From contig NZ_LR134263.1 of NCBI RefSeq assembly GCF_900636325.1, positions 2,294,001 through 2,358,000 on the forward strand: DNA of 64,000 nucleotides. The letters run 5' to 3'. Both the position numbers and the translations under genes were made by a program. Shown one piece after another: positions 46,624 to 55,950 of the stretch; position 1 is the stretch's first letter, and every line of letters begins with the position of its first letter. The notes beneath the pieces were generated by a model that saw nothing but the letters and a program-made list of their open reading frames with translations, had not been told where the DNA came from and did no database searches. This DNA is from Staphylococcus delphini. GTDB lineage: Bacteria > Bacillota > Bacilli > Staphylococcales > Staphylococcaceae.

Positions 46624-48948
46624 TTATCGCGCAAATATCGACCGCACAACTTGTTCATCTGAATCACTTTGGTCATACGTCATGAATTGTGCAATGACCT
46701 TTTGATGATCAACAGATGGTGTTGTTTCAATGTATTGCTGAATTGTTTCAACATCTGGTGCGACTTTTTGAATACTTGGAAACTCCGTCATATCAAAGTA
46801 AAAGCCGACATCCTGTTGATAATCTACGGTATCTTCATCAAGAATTAAAATAGGACGATTTAAATGCGCATAATCAAACATTGCTGACGAATAATCTGAA
46901 ATCAGTATTTCTGATATTAAATATAACTCTTGAATGTCAACCATTTCATTAAAAAAGCAATGGACGCGCGGATGTAAATTCTGATAACGTTCACGCAAAT
47001 GTCCTTCATTCGGATGCAATTTCACAATCATTTCATAAGAAGACGGGAGACGTTCCAACAATGCGACAATATCTAATTCTGACACTGATTCTCGGGCATT
47101 TTTACGCCAAGTTGGACAGAATAAAATGTACTTTTTAGACGCATCTCTTTGGAAGAAATACTTTTCTTGAATTTCCAACCATTTCGCTTCATCGTTTTGA
47201 TGGCGGATTAACAAACTGTTCCGTGGTGCACCGTCACGTAAAATCGTTAAATTCGGATGCGTATCAAGTCGAAATGCCGATCGAATATACGTTTCGTAAC
47301 GTTCTGAAGTGGATAACAAGACATCCCACTTCTGCATGCGTGGCGCAAATTGTTGGGCTTGTTTTTGACGTTCAACAGCATCTACTAGGTCATTCACCAT
47401 CCGTTTAAGCGGAAAACCATGCCACGTTTGAATCACTTGTTGGTCAGGGTGTTTCACCAGTCTATCCCACAAATTTCCGTTAATGACCGCATAACGACAT
47501 CGTTCAAAAGCACGCATGTAAGCACGTGTGCCAAAGCGTACAGGTGTCATATCATAGCTACGAATTTCCATTTCCACTAATGGATCCGCTGCACTCACAT
47601 AAATCGTAAGTTCCGGATATAGTCGCTGCATCGCACATGCAATGGCTTTCGGATCACCTGAAAAGTTTTTACCATGAAATGATTCGATAAACACCGCTTG
47701 ATCAGACACGTGACGGCGTTGATTTTGAAACTTTTTCACTTGTGCTTCAACGTTAAAGAGCCCTTTACGCGTCAGTTGATACAAACGTGACCCTTTACGA
47801 AACGGACTTTTCGGTGCTTGTTCTGCTGTCTCTTTCACTTTTACTGCGACACGTTTCGCCGTATTTTGGACATATTGATAACTTGCTTTCATTTTCGGTT
47901 TGGCAATTTGCGCCACATCAATCGTATGCGTTGCTGCCATAGCTTTCGTTTGAGCAATCAATGCCTCTGTATCGTGCCCTTGCGCAAGTTGTGTATGGAA
48001 AGTCTCGACATCCGCTTCACGTTCCGCATCTGTATACGTGCCATTCACCATCTCTACAATTTTTGCAGCATCACTTTCTAATGATTTTGTGAGCCAAGTG
48101 ACTGCATGAAACGGCGCATAAATATCTTTCAACACACCATCTTCACCCGGATAAAGACACACACGATTGCCTTGTGCCATTGCTTCTAATATCGAATAAC
48201 CGAACGTTTCATATGGCGATGTGGACACGTAAATATAATCTGTCGGCTCTGGTCCGTTAATATGGACATAATCTTCTAAATGATACGCAACGACGAGATT
48301 TTCGTACAGTTCCAGTGAGGGGCCATATCCTTGTAAATAAAGATGAATGCGCGTTTCACCTTGTGTATGCACGAAATAGCGCATCAACTTTAACACATAC
48401 GAAATGTCTTTAATTTCATCTTCAAAGCGGGCTTTCATTAATAAATTGTGCGTTTGATGGACGGGTTGCGCTTGAAATTGCACGTGCTGATGGTTCACAT
48501 ACATCGGAAAGACATACGGATAGTCATAGCGCTCTTGAAATGCTTCTGCAATTTTTGGCGTACTCACACGCACCGCATCAATCGCTTCTAATGCCAGATC
48601 CATTTGTGGGTTTAGATACGCCAACGGACTGTGAATTTCACCTAAAATGCGCATTTCCGGCGTACGATGTTTCACTTCTCGCGCAAATTTGAAAAAGTCC
48701 TCACGTGTTAAAATCAATAAGTCTGCCTGAGCTAACGTCTGTACCCCGCGAAATGCGATAAACTGCGCGCCTTCAATCGCTTGCCCTTCTTCAGCTTTCA
48801 ATTGAGTGACTTGACGTTGACGAAAGTGCATGTAATTGACATATGTCACTTGATGACCTGCACGCAGGAAACTTTGGATTAAATTGAGGTTACTTCGCGT
48901 TGTGCCACCTTTTTGAAAAATGTTATAGCCTAATATTTTAATGTGCAT
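46624..48948 (-). CDS. Two-domain glycosyltransferase / CDP-glycerol glycerophosphotransferase
   Basis: A 774-residue protein. Residues about 1-330 look like a GT4 glycosyltransferase (ILGYNIFQKGGTTRSNLN start; STSPYETFGYSILEAMAQG as the E-x7-E type block). A basic linker (about 350-420) leads to a CDP-glycerol:polyglycerophosphate transferase domain (about 420-775: QTWHGFPLKRMVND, ILFCPTWRKNA, VKLHPNEG, ISDYSSAMFDYAHLNRPIL). Expected role is building or decorating wall or lipoteichoic acid at the membrane face. No signal peptide. ATG at 48948 chosen; the adjacent GTG at 48951 is equally possible (AGGAG). Confidence 0.82.
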   Translation of the reverse strand: MHIKILGYNIFQKGGTTRSNLNLIQSFLRAGHQVTYVNYMHFRQRQVTQLKAEEGQAIEGAQFIAFRGVQTLAQADLLILTREDFFKFAREVKHRTPEMRILGEIHSPLAYLNPQMDLALEAIDAVRVSTPKIAEAFQERYDYPYVFPMYVNHQHVQFQAQPVHQTHNLLMKARFEDEIKDISYVLKLMRYFVHTQGETRIHLYLQGYGPSLELYENLVVAYHLEDYVHINGPEPTDYIYVSTSPYETFGYSILEAMAQGNRVCLYPGEDGVLKDIYAPFHAVTWLTKSLESDAAKIVEMVNGTYTDAEREADVETFHTQLAQGHDTEALIAQTKAMAATHTIDVAQIAKPKMKASYQYVQNTAKRVAVKVKETAEQAPKSPFRKGSRLYQLTRKGLFNVEAQVKKFQNQRRHVSDQAVFIESFHGKNFSGDPKAIACAMQRLYPELTIYVSAADPLVEMEIRSYDMTPVRFGTRAYMRAFERCRYAVINGNLWDRLVKHPDQQVIQTWHGFPLKRMVNDLVDAVERQKQAQQFAPRMQKWDVLLSTSERYETYIRSAFRLDTHPNLTILRDGAPRNSLLIRHQNDEAKWLEIQEKYFFQRDASKKYILFCPTWRKNARESVSELDIVALLERLPSSYEMIVKLHPNEGHLRERYQNLHPRVHCFFNEMVDIQELYLISEILISDYSSAMFDYAHLNRPILILDEDTVDYQQDVGFYFDMTEFPSIQKVAPDVETIQQYIETTPSVDHQKVIAQFMTYDQSDSDEQVVRSIFAR

Positions 48949-49002
48949 CACGTATTCGCTCCTACTTCTTCAATTCAATTTCCCACATTATAACATGAAA
49001 AT

Positions 49003-49058
49003 AGCAGATTATCGCATGACACCAATGTCGTCATGACGTGCCAAATGAGATATCTGCT
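49003..49058 (-). terminator. Probable terminator of norA
   Basis: Outer stem agcagat / atctgct with inner catgac/gtcatg; only a short T-tail on minus. Confidence 0.45.
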
Positions 49059-49085
49059 GTTTCAAATTATTTTTAATTCACATCT

Positions 49086-50252
49086 CTAAGACTGTTTCAA
49101 ATTTTGATGACGTCGCAACTGTTTTTCAATCAAAATTACAATACAACCGAGGAGCATGAAAATAATCGACATGTATAATGGATATTCAATATTGACATCA
49201 TATAAACCACCGGCAATGAGCGGTCCAATGAAATTCCCCATACTCGTAAATGTTGAATTAAGTCCACCCGCAAAGCCTTGACGATTCCCTGCAATATTTG
49301 AGAAATAATTCGTTAATGCAGGTCGAATTAAGTCAAAGCCGATAAACACGATGAAACAGATCAACATCACGTGCCAATAACTATGTGCAAAAATAAGGAG
49401 CATAAGGACAAACGCCGAATAGATTAAAGCATAAATAATAAATACGAGCTCACTCATGCGACGGATCATTTTATCAAATAAGAACACTTGGAAGATGGCA
49501 CCAAAAATACCGCCACCTGTAATCGCAATTGAAATGTCACCTGGTGTAAAATCCATTTTGTCCGCCGTATACAATGGAAATAACGTCTCAAATGCAGATA
49601 AGCCAAACGCTAAAATTAACGTTAAAATGGCAGGCGTAATAAAGGCTTTATAATTAATTTTGCCAAATTCCGCACTATCAAACTGTGCAAACCCTTGCGT
49701 CGTTGCACGTTTCGGTGACTGGATGAAGATCAAAGTACAAATAAAGGCCAAAACGCCGAGCACACCAGCAAAAACAAAGGGCAAACGATGTGAAATCTCT
49801 GCCAAGAAACCACCTATCCCTGGCCCTAAAATAAAGCCCGCTGAAATGATGGCTGACATGTAACCAAAATTGCGCGCTTTATCTTTTGGTGGAGAGAGAT
49901 CCGCAATCAAACCTGTCACCCCTGGCATGACCATCCCAGCACTAAAACCGCCGAGTACACGTGACACGATAAGTAACGAAAAAGTGTGGCTCCATGCAAA
50001 TAAAAACTCCGAAATACTAAATAAAACTAAGCCAATACAAATAATGAGTTTTTTGCCTAATCGGTCTGCCAAAGTCCCGCCAAAAGGTGAAATCAACATT
50101 TGAGCGAGCGCAAATACTGCAACGAGTACACCTAGATCTGCCCCGGTAAGCCCTAAATCTTTTAAATAGACCGGTAGCACAGGAATAATGAGCCCGATTC
50201 CTAAAAAGACTAAGAAAATATTCAAATATAAGATGATGAATTGTTTTTTCAA
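49086..50252 (-). CDS. norA: Multidrug efflux MFS transporter NorA
   Basis: A 388-residue, 12-helix major facilitator drug/proton antiporter, the same length as S. aureus NorA and highly similar throughout: GGTLADRLGKKLIICIG (motif A), GMVMPGVTGLIADLSP, and motif C GYMSAIISAGFILGPGIGGF. S. aureus NorA exports fluoroquinolones and dyes and is controlled by MgrA, whose gene is 8 kb away here. Start: TTG at 50252, with GGAAGGAG 8 bases before; a longer ATG start lies before that ribosome site. Confidence 0.93.
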   Translation of the reverse strand: MKKQFIILYLNIFLVFLGIGLIIPVLPVYLKDLGLTGADLGVLVAVFALAQMLISPFGGTLADRLGKKLIICIGLVLFSISEFLFAWSHTFSLLIVSRVLGGFSAGMVMPGVTGLIADLSPPKDKARNFGYMSAIISAGFILGPGIGGFLAEISHRLPFVFAGVLGVLAFICTLIFIQSPKRATTQGFAQFDSAEFGKINYKAFITPAILTLILAFGLSAFETLFPLYTADKMDFTPGDISIAITGGGIFGAIFQVFLFDKMIRRMSELVFIIYALIYSAFVLMLLIFAHSYWHVMLICFIVFIGFDLIRPALTNYFSNIAGNRQGFAGGLNSTFTSMGNFIGPLIAGGLYDVNIEYPLYMSIIFMLLGCIVILIEKQLRRHQNLKQS

Positions 50253-50581
50253 ATGCGCCACTCCTTCCGCTTCATTCAAAATATTACAACATTATATAAC
50301 ATTTATTTTACAAAAGAAAGTTTTGAAACACTAAAATTAAAAGATTTTGAAATAAAGAACATCAAACTTTTTGTATACGATTAACACAAACTCATTTTAT
50401 CATTTTATAGCTGATGATCATCTAGAGGTGGCCGGTGCGCGTGATGTAACGATTCCGCTTTCCCGCACTTTCACTGTCACCTCTACAACTCGAGACCGAT
50501 TCCTCTTTAAACGACAGTGAAACATTTGAAACCATCGACATTAACGGTTATGCTATATATCTCATAGAAGGAGGTATCACG
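50253..50581. other. norA upstream region
   Basis: Gene-free as far as I can support. It contains an inverted repeat agaggtg/cacctct (50424-50484) and a more GC-rich patch (50420-50500) unlike the flanking AT-rich sequence. The left part should hold the norA promoter; the right part, that of the following operon. Confidence 0.4.
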
Positions 50582-51199
50582 ATGAATGCCCGATACATTG
50601 CACGTATCACCTATGTGGTATTAATTCTTATTTCAATACTTATTCCCAATCAATTAATGTTTTTAACACTCAATGTATCTTTAGCTTATATTCCATTAGA
50701 ATTGGCCTATTTAATCAAACTTTTTATACCGAGGCGTGCATTCGAATGGCCGCTTTTTATCATATACTTACTTATTTTTGTATTAATGTTACCGAACACG
50801 TTTTACATGGTGACAGATTTAATCCATTTGAATCAATTTACATTTAACTTTTTGGCTGAACTCAATTTATATGAGTGGTTCCATTTCACATTGCTCATCT
50901 CATCAGTCATCTTCGCACTTTATTGTTATGTATTAATTGTGATGGAAATTTATCATCTCATTCAAGTCACTGTATTACGTATCGTGGCTTTGTTTGGCAT
51001 GATGGTTTTGAATGGACTCGGCATTTATGTAGGTCGCTTTTTACGTTTTCATAGCGTGCATATTATTAATCATCCATTTTCCGTCATCGTCTCAACATTG
51101 AAAGCACTGAATCTTGAGGCACTTATTTTCATTTCATTTATCATATTAATTCAGGCGTTACTATTTTTATTTGTGAAAGGAGTTCGAAGCCGTACATGA
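50582..51199 (+). CDS. DUF1361 membrane protein
   Basis: A 205-residue protein with about six or seven helices. The central FVLMLPNTFYMVTDLIHL and GIYVGRFLRFHS blocks are the signature of the DUF1361 family. No function is known. RBS aaggaggt. Its stop overlaps the next start (ATGA), and a third membrane gene follows, so 50582-52213 is likely one operon. Confidence 0.82.
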   Translation: MNARYIARITYVVLILISILIPNQLMFLTLNVSLAYIPLELAYLIKLFIPRRAFEWPLFIIYLLIFVLMLPNTFYMVTDLIHLNQFTFNFLAELNLYEWFHFTLLISSVIFALYCYVLIVMEIYHLIQVTVLRIVALFGMMVLNGLGIYVGRFLRFHSVHIINHPFSVIVSTLKALNLEALIFISFIILIQALLFLFVKGVRSRT

Positions 51200-51468
51200 T
51201 TTCAACCATTATATTTATCAGTGCGATACCGGTTTTTCAACTTCTGATCACCCTATTTTACTATCAAATCGGCTGGCGCAAATGGTGGCCCCTCGTCATG
51301 CTGTTACTACCTATGGGCATTGCAGTATTTGGAATTCAAATGTTGTATTACGAACGACATTTTCCAAACTGGCAACTTCCCTTTAAAGTGAAATTATTGC
51401 TAAAATACAGTTATATACTTACATGTCTTCAATTTGTAAGCTTATATTTATTGCTGTTTGGCATTTAA
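51196..51468 (+). CDS. Small membrane protein, unknown
   Basis: A 90-residue protein with three hydrophobic helices and a short basic patch (YYERHFPNWQLPFKVK). Start overlaps the DUF1361 stop by four bases; a gaaaggag lies about 12 bases before. Not recognised; the operon position is the best clue. Confidence 0.65.
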   Translation: MISTIIFISAIPVFQLLITLFYYQIGWRKWWPLVMLLLPMGIAVFGIQMLYYERHFPNWQLPFKVKLLLKYSYILTCLQFVSLYLLLFGI

Positions 51469-51502
51469 TGAATATAGAAGCAAAGTACCTAGGAGGAAAA
51501 TG

Positions 51503-52213
51503 ATGCATATGTCTTCAAAGCAAGTCGCCTGGCGTGATTTATGGGCGATAGTCATCTATTTTTTAGCACAAATCATTCTGGGCAATGTGTTCAGCCTATT
51601 CTTAATCCCATCAACACATATACCGGTCGCAATGGCACTATTAATTATCGGTATACTCACGTCCATCTTTGTCATCATTTATTTGGCATGGTCGCATCGT
51701 CACGGCTTAAAAACTAAGATAACCGTCGCACTTTCGCAAAGTAAAAAGCATATTAAGCTAATGATCAGTGCGTATGTGTTCTATATGATTGCGAATATGA
51801 TTTTCACTTATGTATTACAGTTGTTACCTGAACAATGGCAATTTAAAGAAACAGGCAACCAAGAAGCACTCATGACCTTTTTCCATCAACCGGCTTGGTT
51901 ACCACTCGTATTTTTAAGTTTAGCCATTTTGACACCGATTACTGAAGAATTGCTTTTCCGTCATATCATTATTGGCGAGCTCGGTAAAAAATGGGGTGTC
52001 ATGTTAACAGGTCTGATTTCGATCGTTATTTTTGCGAGTTTACATATGTTTGCCGCACATCATCCACTGGAAGCGGTACCGTATCTTTTTCTAGCAACGA
52101 TGTTCGTCGTCGCTTACATTAAAAGTGGTTGTAACATTGCTGTGTCTATTTTCTTGCATATGTTTAATAATACACTTGCTTTTATCGGCGTCCTTTTCCA
52201 AATTTTTTCATAA
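51503..52213 (+). CDS. CPBP-family intramembrane metalloprotease
   Basis: A 236-residue polytopic protein. The glutamic-type protease motifs are intact: PITEELLFRHIIIGEL (EExxxR), SLHMFAAHH and HMFNNTLAF. These are the features of the CPBP/Abi family related to Rce1. Targets are unknown. Start: of three close Met codons, ATG at 51503 is best spaced from aggagg. Third gene of the membrane cluster. A terminator follows. Confidence 0.85.
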   Translation: MHMSSKQVAWRDLWAIVIYFLAQIILGNVFSLFLIPSTHIPVAMALLIIGILTSIFVIIYLAWSHRHGLKTKITVALSQSKKHIKLMISAYVFYMIANMIFTYVLQLLPEQWQFKETGNQEALMTFFHQPAWLPLVFLSLAILTPITEELLFRHIIIGELGKKWGVMLTGLISIVIFASLHMFAAHHPLEAVPYLFLATMFVVAYIKSGCNIAVSIFLHMFNNTLAFIGVLFQIFS

Positions 52214-52217
52214 TGCT

Positions 52218-52252
52218 AAAACCCCACGTCCCATCAAACGACGCGGGGTTTA
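52218..52252. terminator. Terminator after CPBP gene
   Basis: Stem aaaccccacgtc / gacgcggggttt, with A-run left and T-rich right; may serve the converging malate dehydrogenase gene too. Confidence 0.75.
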
Positions 52253-52343
52253 TTTATATATATGAAATTGAACGCATGAACCGTCACGGCCCGATTCAGT
52301 GTGGGTCGAGTAAAGGGATGCACAGTTCAATAATCAACTGGTT

Positions 52344-53282
52344 TTATAAACTTTTTAGCGCTGCCTTTACACCTTCAACCGCTTCAGCTGAACGTTTCAA
52401 CTGCGCTTTTTCTTCATCCGTTAACTCTAATTCAATGATACGTTCGACACCATTTGCACCTAATACAGTTGGTACGCCGATATAAATATCATTCAGCTGG
52501 TACTCCCCTTGGCAATAAGCAATCGTTGGTAATACACGCTTTTGATCTTCTAAAATCGCAATCAACATTTCATACACTGCCGCTGCAGGTGCATAATAAG
52601 CTGAACCCGTGCCTAACAGTTGGACAATTTCTGCGCCACCTTTACGTGTTCTTTCAACAATTTCTTCCATTTTTTCTGGCGGTAACAGTTCATTAAGAGG
52701 CACACCATTCACTTGGCTATGACGCACTAACGGCACCATCGTATCCCCGTGACCGCCCAACACCAATCCTGTCACATCATTCACCGCAACATCTAAAGCT
52801 TCCGCCACAAATGTATTAAATCTCGCCGTATCTAACACGCCTGATTGTCCAATGACACGTTCACTCGGAAAACCTGATGTACGATAAACGGTATACGTCA
52901 TCGCATCAACTGGATTCGTTAAGACGATAATTGTACAGTTAGGTGAATATTGCACAATTTTCTTCGTCACTTCGACCATGACTTGTTCATTCGTTTGGAC
53001 TAAATCATCACGGCTCATACCAGGTTGACGTGGGACCCCTGCAGTGATAACAACGACATCCGAATCTTTCGTATCCGCATAGTCGACAGTGGAATTCACA
53101 TGCACATTAAAGCCCAAAATAGACCCACTTTGTTGCATGTCTAATGTTTTCCCTTTCATCACTGACGCGTTCTTTTCACGGTCAACAATCAACACATCCG
53201 CATTACCATGAGAAGCAACAATAAATGCAAGTGTTGCGCCTGTGTGACCTGATCCAATAATTGAAACTTTTTTTCGTCTCAT
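52344..53282 (-). CDS. mdh: Malate dehydrogenase, LDH-like
   Basis: A 312-residue NAD-dependent 2-hydroxyacid dehydrogenase. Rossmann loop [12 protein letters not shown], catalytic His in [14 protein letters not shown] and [13 protein letters not shown]. The substrate loop reads [13 protein letters not shown], with Arg where lactate dehydrogenases have Gln, which points to malate/oxaloacetate. [11 protein letters not shown] and [20 protein letters not shown] also fit Bacillus-type MDH. Monocistronic, RBS GGGGG. S. aureus relies mainly on Mqo, so its presence is notable. Confidence 0.85.
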   Translation of the reverse strand: MRRKKVSIIGSGHTGATLAFIVASHGNADVLIVDREKNASVMKGKTLDMQQSGSILGFNVHVNSTVDYADTKDSDVVVITAGVPRQPGMSRDDLVQTNEQVMVEVTKKIVQYSPNCTIIVLTNPVDAMTYTVYRTSGFPSERVIGQSGVLDTARFNTFVAEALDVAVNDVTGLVLGGHGDTMVPLVRHSQVNGVPLNELLPPEKMEEIVERTRKGGAEIVQLLGTGSAYYAPAAAVYEMLIAILEDQKRVLPTIAYCQGEYQLNDIYIGVPTVLGANGVERIIELELTDEEKAQLKRSAEAVEGVKAALKSL

Positions 53283-53516
53283 ATTCCAAAACCCCCTTGT
53301 CTTTCATCACTTTTATTATATCATTGCATTTTTATAAATGTATAACACCATTCACATTTTTACATGTAATCTTTGTGACAAATGCTAATGAATCGTTATA
53401 GAAGATGACACAAGGGGATGGGTTTATGACTTACTTATAAACGCTTTGTAATATTAAAAATAACTTTTAAATCATGATGGATATTCGTATAAGGATTTTG
53501 CTTAATGAGGTATGGG

Positions 53517-54077
53517 CTATTTTTGTTTCGTCACATTAATATTCCCTTGATTTAACTTAAGCGCATTTTTCATTGCGCACTCCACATTATCCTCGAACAT
53601 TTCTTGAATTTGGTTAAAATTTTCATTCTTGTAATTTTTCCACTTTTCAACTTGGCAATACGTTTCCAATTTCTTATTAAGCTGTTCGGCGCTTAAACTT
53701 CTATCTTTTTCTACAGATTCTAGGTGTAGTAATAACCATAATTCAAAACATTGATTCGTATTGTAAAATAAATAATAGTTGTTTTTCCTAATTTCTGAAA
53801 TAGCCTGGGAAATATCTTCAGTAGATTGATTGTCATTGTCAAAAACGATAACGACTACATCACTTTTCTCTACTTTCTCTTTATTAATCACCTTTTTGAC
53901 TAATGCTTTATGACTTTGAGAAACCGCTTCAACACTCACACTGATATTCGACTTGCTATGCTTTTTCCTTAACATGTCAAAATAGTGCTTTTCAGTGTAA
54001 CCCTCACAGTATATTTTAACTTTTTTGTTTGGTGTTTTGCCTTTTTTCTCTCGTCCTCGTCTTTTGTTTTTACTCAT
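53517..54077 (-). CDS. RloB-family protein (TOPRIM-like), probable defence effector
   Basis: A 186-residue protein with a very basic start (MSKNKRRGREKKGKTPNKK). KIYCEGYTEKHYFDML (EG-TE), VVIVFDNDNQ (D-x-D) and NTNQCFELWLLLH are the conserved blocks of the RloB family, also seen in lactococcal AbiLii. The Glu plus DxD pattern resembles a TOPRIM metal-binding site, so nuclease activity is plausible but unproved. Starts inside the last codons of the ATPase gene (8-base overlap), so both are coupled. AT-richer than neighbours. Confidence 0.78.
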   Translation of the reverse strand: MSKNKRRGREKKGKTPNKKVKIYCEGYTEKHYFDMLRKKHSKSNISVSVEAVSQSHKALVKKVINKEKVEKSDVVVIVFDNDNQSTEDISQAISEIRKNNYYLFYNTNQCFELWLLLHLESVEKDRSLSAEQLNKKLETYCQVEKWKNYKNENFNQIQEMFEDNVECAMKNALKLNQGNINVTKQK

Positions 54078-55398
54078 TCTCACCACCATCCACATGATGC
54101 TTTTTACCAATCAAAGTTGTAAAATCATTTATCGTTACATTAGGAACCGCACCATAGACACCTTCCAAATAACGTTTAAAAATTGTTAAATCTGACCTTT
54201 TGCCATAGTCATCATTAAAATCAAATATACTGTACAATTCACTAGCGCCTTCGAAGTCTTTCTTAGCTAAATAAATTTGATCCACACGTAAATCGCAATC
54301 TAGTAAAAATAGCTGATGCGAAGTCAAAATAAATTGACTTCTGTTCTCCATTAGATTAAACAGTTTAATCATAATTTTTGAAAGATTTAAGTGTAGAGAA
54401 TCATCAAATTCATCCATCACAAAAACGCTTCCCCTTTTAGTTTCGTCCAGTATATTCAGTGCCAAAGTAATCAATTTTTTCGTACCTTCAGATTCATGAT
54501 TAAAAGCAATACGTTGACTTCCTATTCTATCGCCTTCTTGATTATACTTTTTATATACTAAATTCAACTTATAAACATCAGTTTTCAGTTCTGCTTCACT
54601 TGTATTCATTACTTCTTCATCTTCGTTATTAATTGCATTTAAAATGTTCAATAACTGTTTAGGTATGTTAAAAGTATCTATAGTTGTATCAATATCAGCC
54701 ACTTTAATATCACATTTCTGTAAAAATTCTATCAGGTCTCTTTTGCTTTCTTCATTTTCTATAACATGTAGCATTTCTTTAATATCATGATGATCTAAAT
54801 GCCCGTTAATGAAAACGAGTTGATTGGAGAACCATCGATAGACATTCAAACAATGTGTATCATTCACACTTTGACCAACTTTTAAAAAGAGTCCATTTCT
54901 TCTCGTTTTCGTCACTTCATCTTTAACCCATTTAGGCGTAATAATAAATGCTTCTTCATCTCTTTCAAAATATTTATGGTATTTACCATTTTCATAATAA
55001 AGTAATGTTTCACGTAAAATAGCCGTCTCTACATATTCAAATTGATATTGATATTGAATTCCGTTTGCTACGATTTCCACACATAACTTTGTACTATTTT
55101 TATCTGAATAATCATCTAGTAGAAAAGAGGCTTTAGGAATTCTTTTTGTAGCACTCATATTTTCGCTCAAAATTAATTGTTTCATTAACTTTAATGCACT
55201 AATTAAATTAGATTTACCAGAACCATTTGCACCAAACACAATTGCGCTTTTTAATAAATTGATTTTTTCTGTATGACGTGTTTTTTGAACTTCATAAGTA
55301 TTCTCTTTTAACTTCCTTAGTCTTTTTCCTGTTTCCATACTAAAAACTGTATCATCTCTATAAGAAAGATGGTTTTTGAATTCAAAGTTAATGAGCAT
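54070..55398 (-). CDS. RloA/AbiLi-like AAA ATPase, probable defence sensor
   Basis: A 442-residue SMC/OLD-type ATPase: N-terminal MLINFEFKNHLSYRDDTVFSM, Walker A FGANGSGKSNLI, a long helical insertion (about 130-290), EGTKKLITLALNIL, Walker B SVFVMDEFDDSLH and FILTSHQ as the switch His. This layout (AAA_15/RecF-like) with a neighbouring RloB gene is the RloA-RloB / AbiL arrangement linked to phage defence. Second of two ATGs chosen for spacing to AGGAGG. AT-rich codon use suggests transfer. Confidence 0.78.
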   Translation of the reverse strand: MLINFEFKNHLSYRDDTVFSMETGKRLRKLKENTYEVQKTRHTEKINLLKSAIVFGANGSGKSNLISALKLMKQLILSENMSATKRIPKASFLLDDYSDKNSTKLCVEIVANGIQYQYQFEYVETAILRETLLYYENGKYHKYFERDEEAFIITPKWVKDEVTKTRRNGLFLKVGQSVNDTHCLNVYRWFSNQLVFINGHLDHHDIKEMLHVIENEESKRDLIEFLQKCDIKVADIDTTIDTFNIPKQLLNILNAINNEDEEVMNTSEAELKTDVYKLNLVYKKYNQEGDRIGSQRIAFNHESEGTKKLITLALNILDETKRGSVFVMDEFDDSLHLNLSKIMIKLFNLMENRSQFILTSHQLFLLDCDLRVDQIYLAKKDFEGASELYSIFDFNDDYGKRSDLTIFKRYLEGVYGAVPNVTINDFTTLIGKKHHVDGGENE

Positions 55399-55541
55399 CA
55401 TCTTACCTCCTAACGTATTTTCGTTCTTAAATAATGTGATATGTTTATTATAAGATAAATAATGACAAACTAAAACAGAAATACGTTTCAAACTTTAACA
55501 GATTAATTAAAATTAATAAATGCCACACACACCGAAAAAAA

Positions 55542-55574
55542 CACGCCTACATGGACGGACACCATGTAAACGTG
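55542..55574 (-). terminator. Terminator of small membrane gene
   Basis: Stem cacgcctacatgg / ccatgtaaacgtg; minus strand ends in a T-run of seven. Confidence 0.8.
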
Positions 55575-55586
55575 CACACATTTCAC

Positions 55587-55868
55587 CTAATGAAATTCAA
55601 GTAGCATATAGAGATAAAGCGCAAATGCACCAGCCATCAATGCGGTCATCATCAATAAATACAATGCGGTGCGCCCATATTTGAATAAAAAGGCAATAAA
55701 CATCGCGATGACATTATACACCATAAAGATACCAAAAATAGTGACGAGCCAAATGATATCCGGTGAAAAGATAAATAGTAATGCAACGATAAAGCCAAAG
55801 ATGATGTATGGTATCGCGATGACATTACGTTTGAAACGACTGCGCTTAATTTTTTCCTCTTCTGTCAT
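55587..55868 (-). CDS. Small membrane protein, unknown
   Basis: A 93-residue protein with a charged N-terminus (MTEEEKIKRSRFKR) and three membrane helices over residues 15-90. Ribosome site GAGAGGG before the ATG at 55868. Not recognised. Bounded by its own strong terminator from the defence cassette, so probably a core gene unrelated to it. Confidence 0.68.
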   Translation of the reverse strand: MTEEEKIKRSRFKRNVIAIPYIIFGFIVALLFIFSPDIIWLVTIFGIFMVYNVIAMFIAFLFKYGRTALYLLMMTALMAGAFALYLYMLLEFH

Positions 55869-55950
55869 ATTTTTCCCTCTCAATTCCTAATAATCACGTT
55901 TAATTGTACTAAAGTTTGCTGTACATTGACTCCCATGTGATGTGACAATT

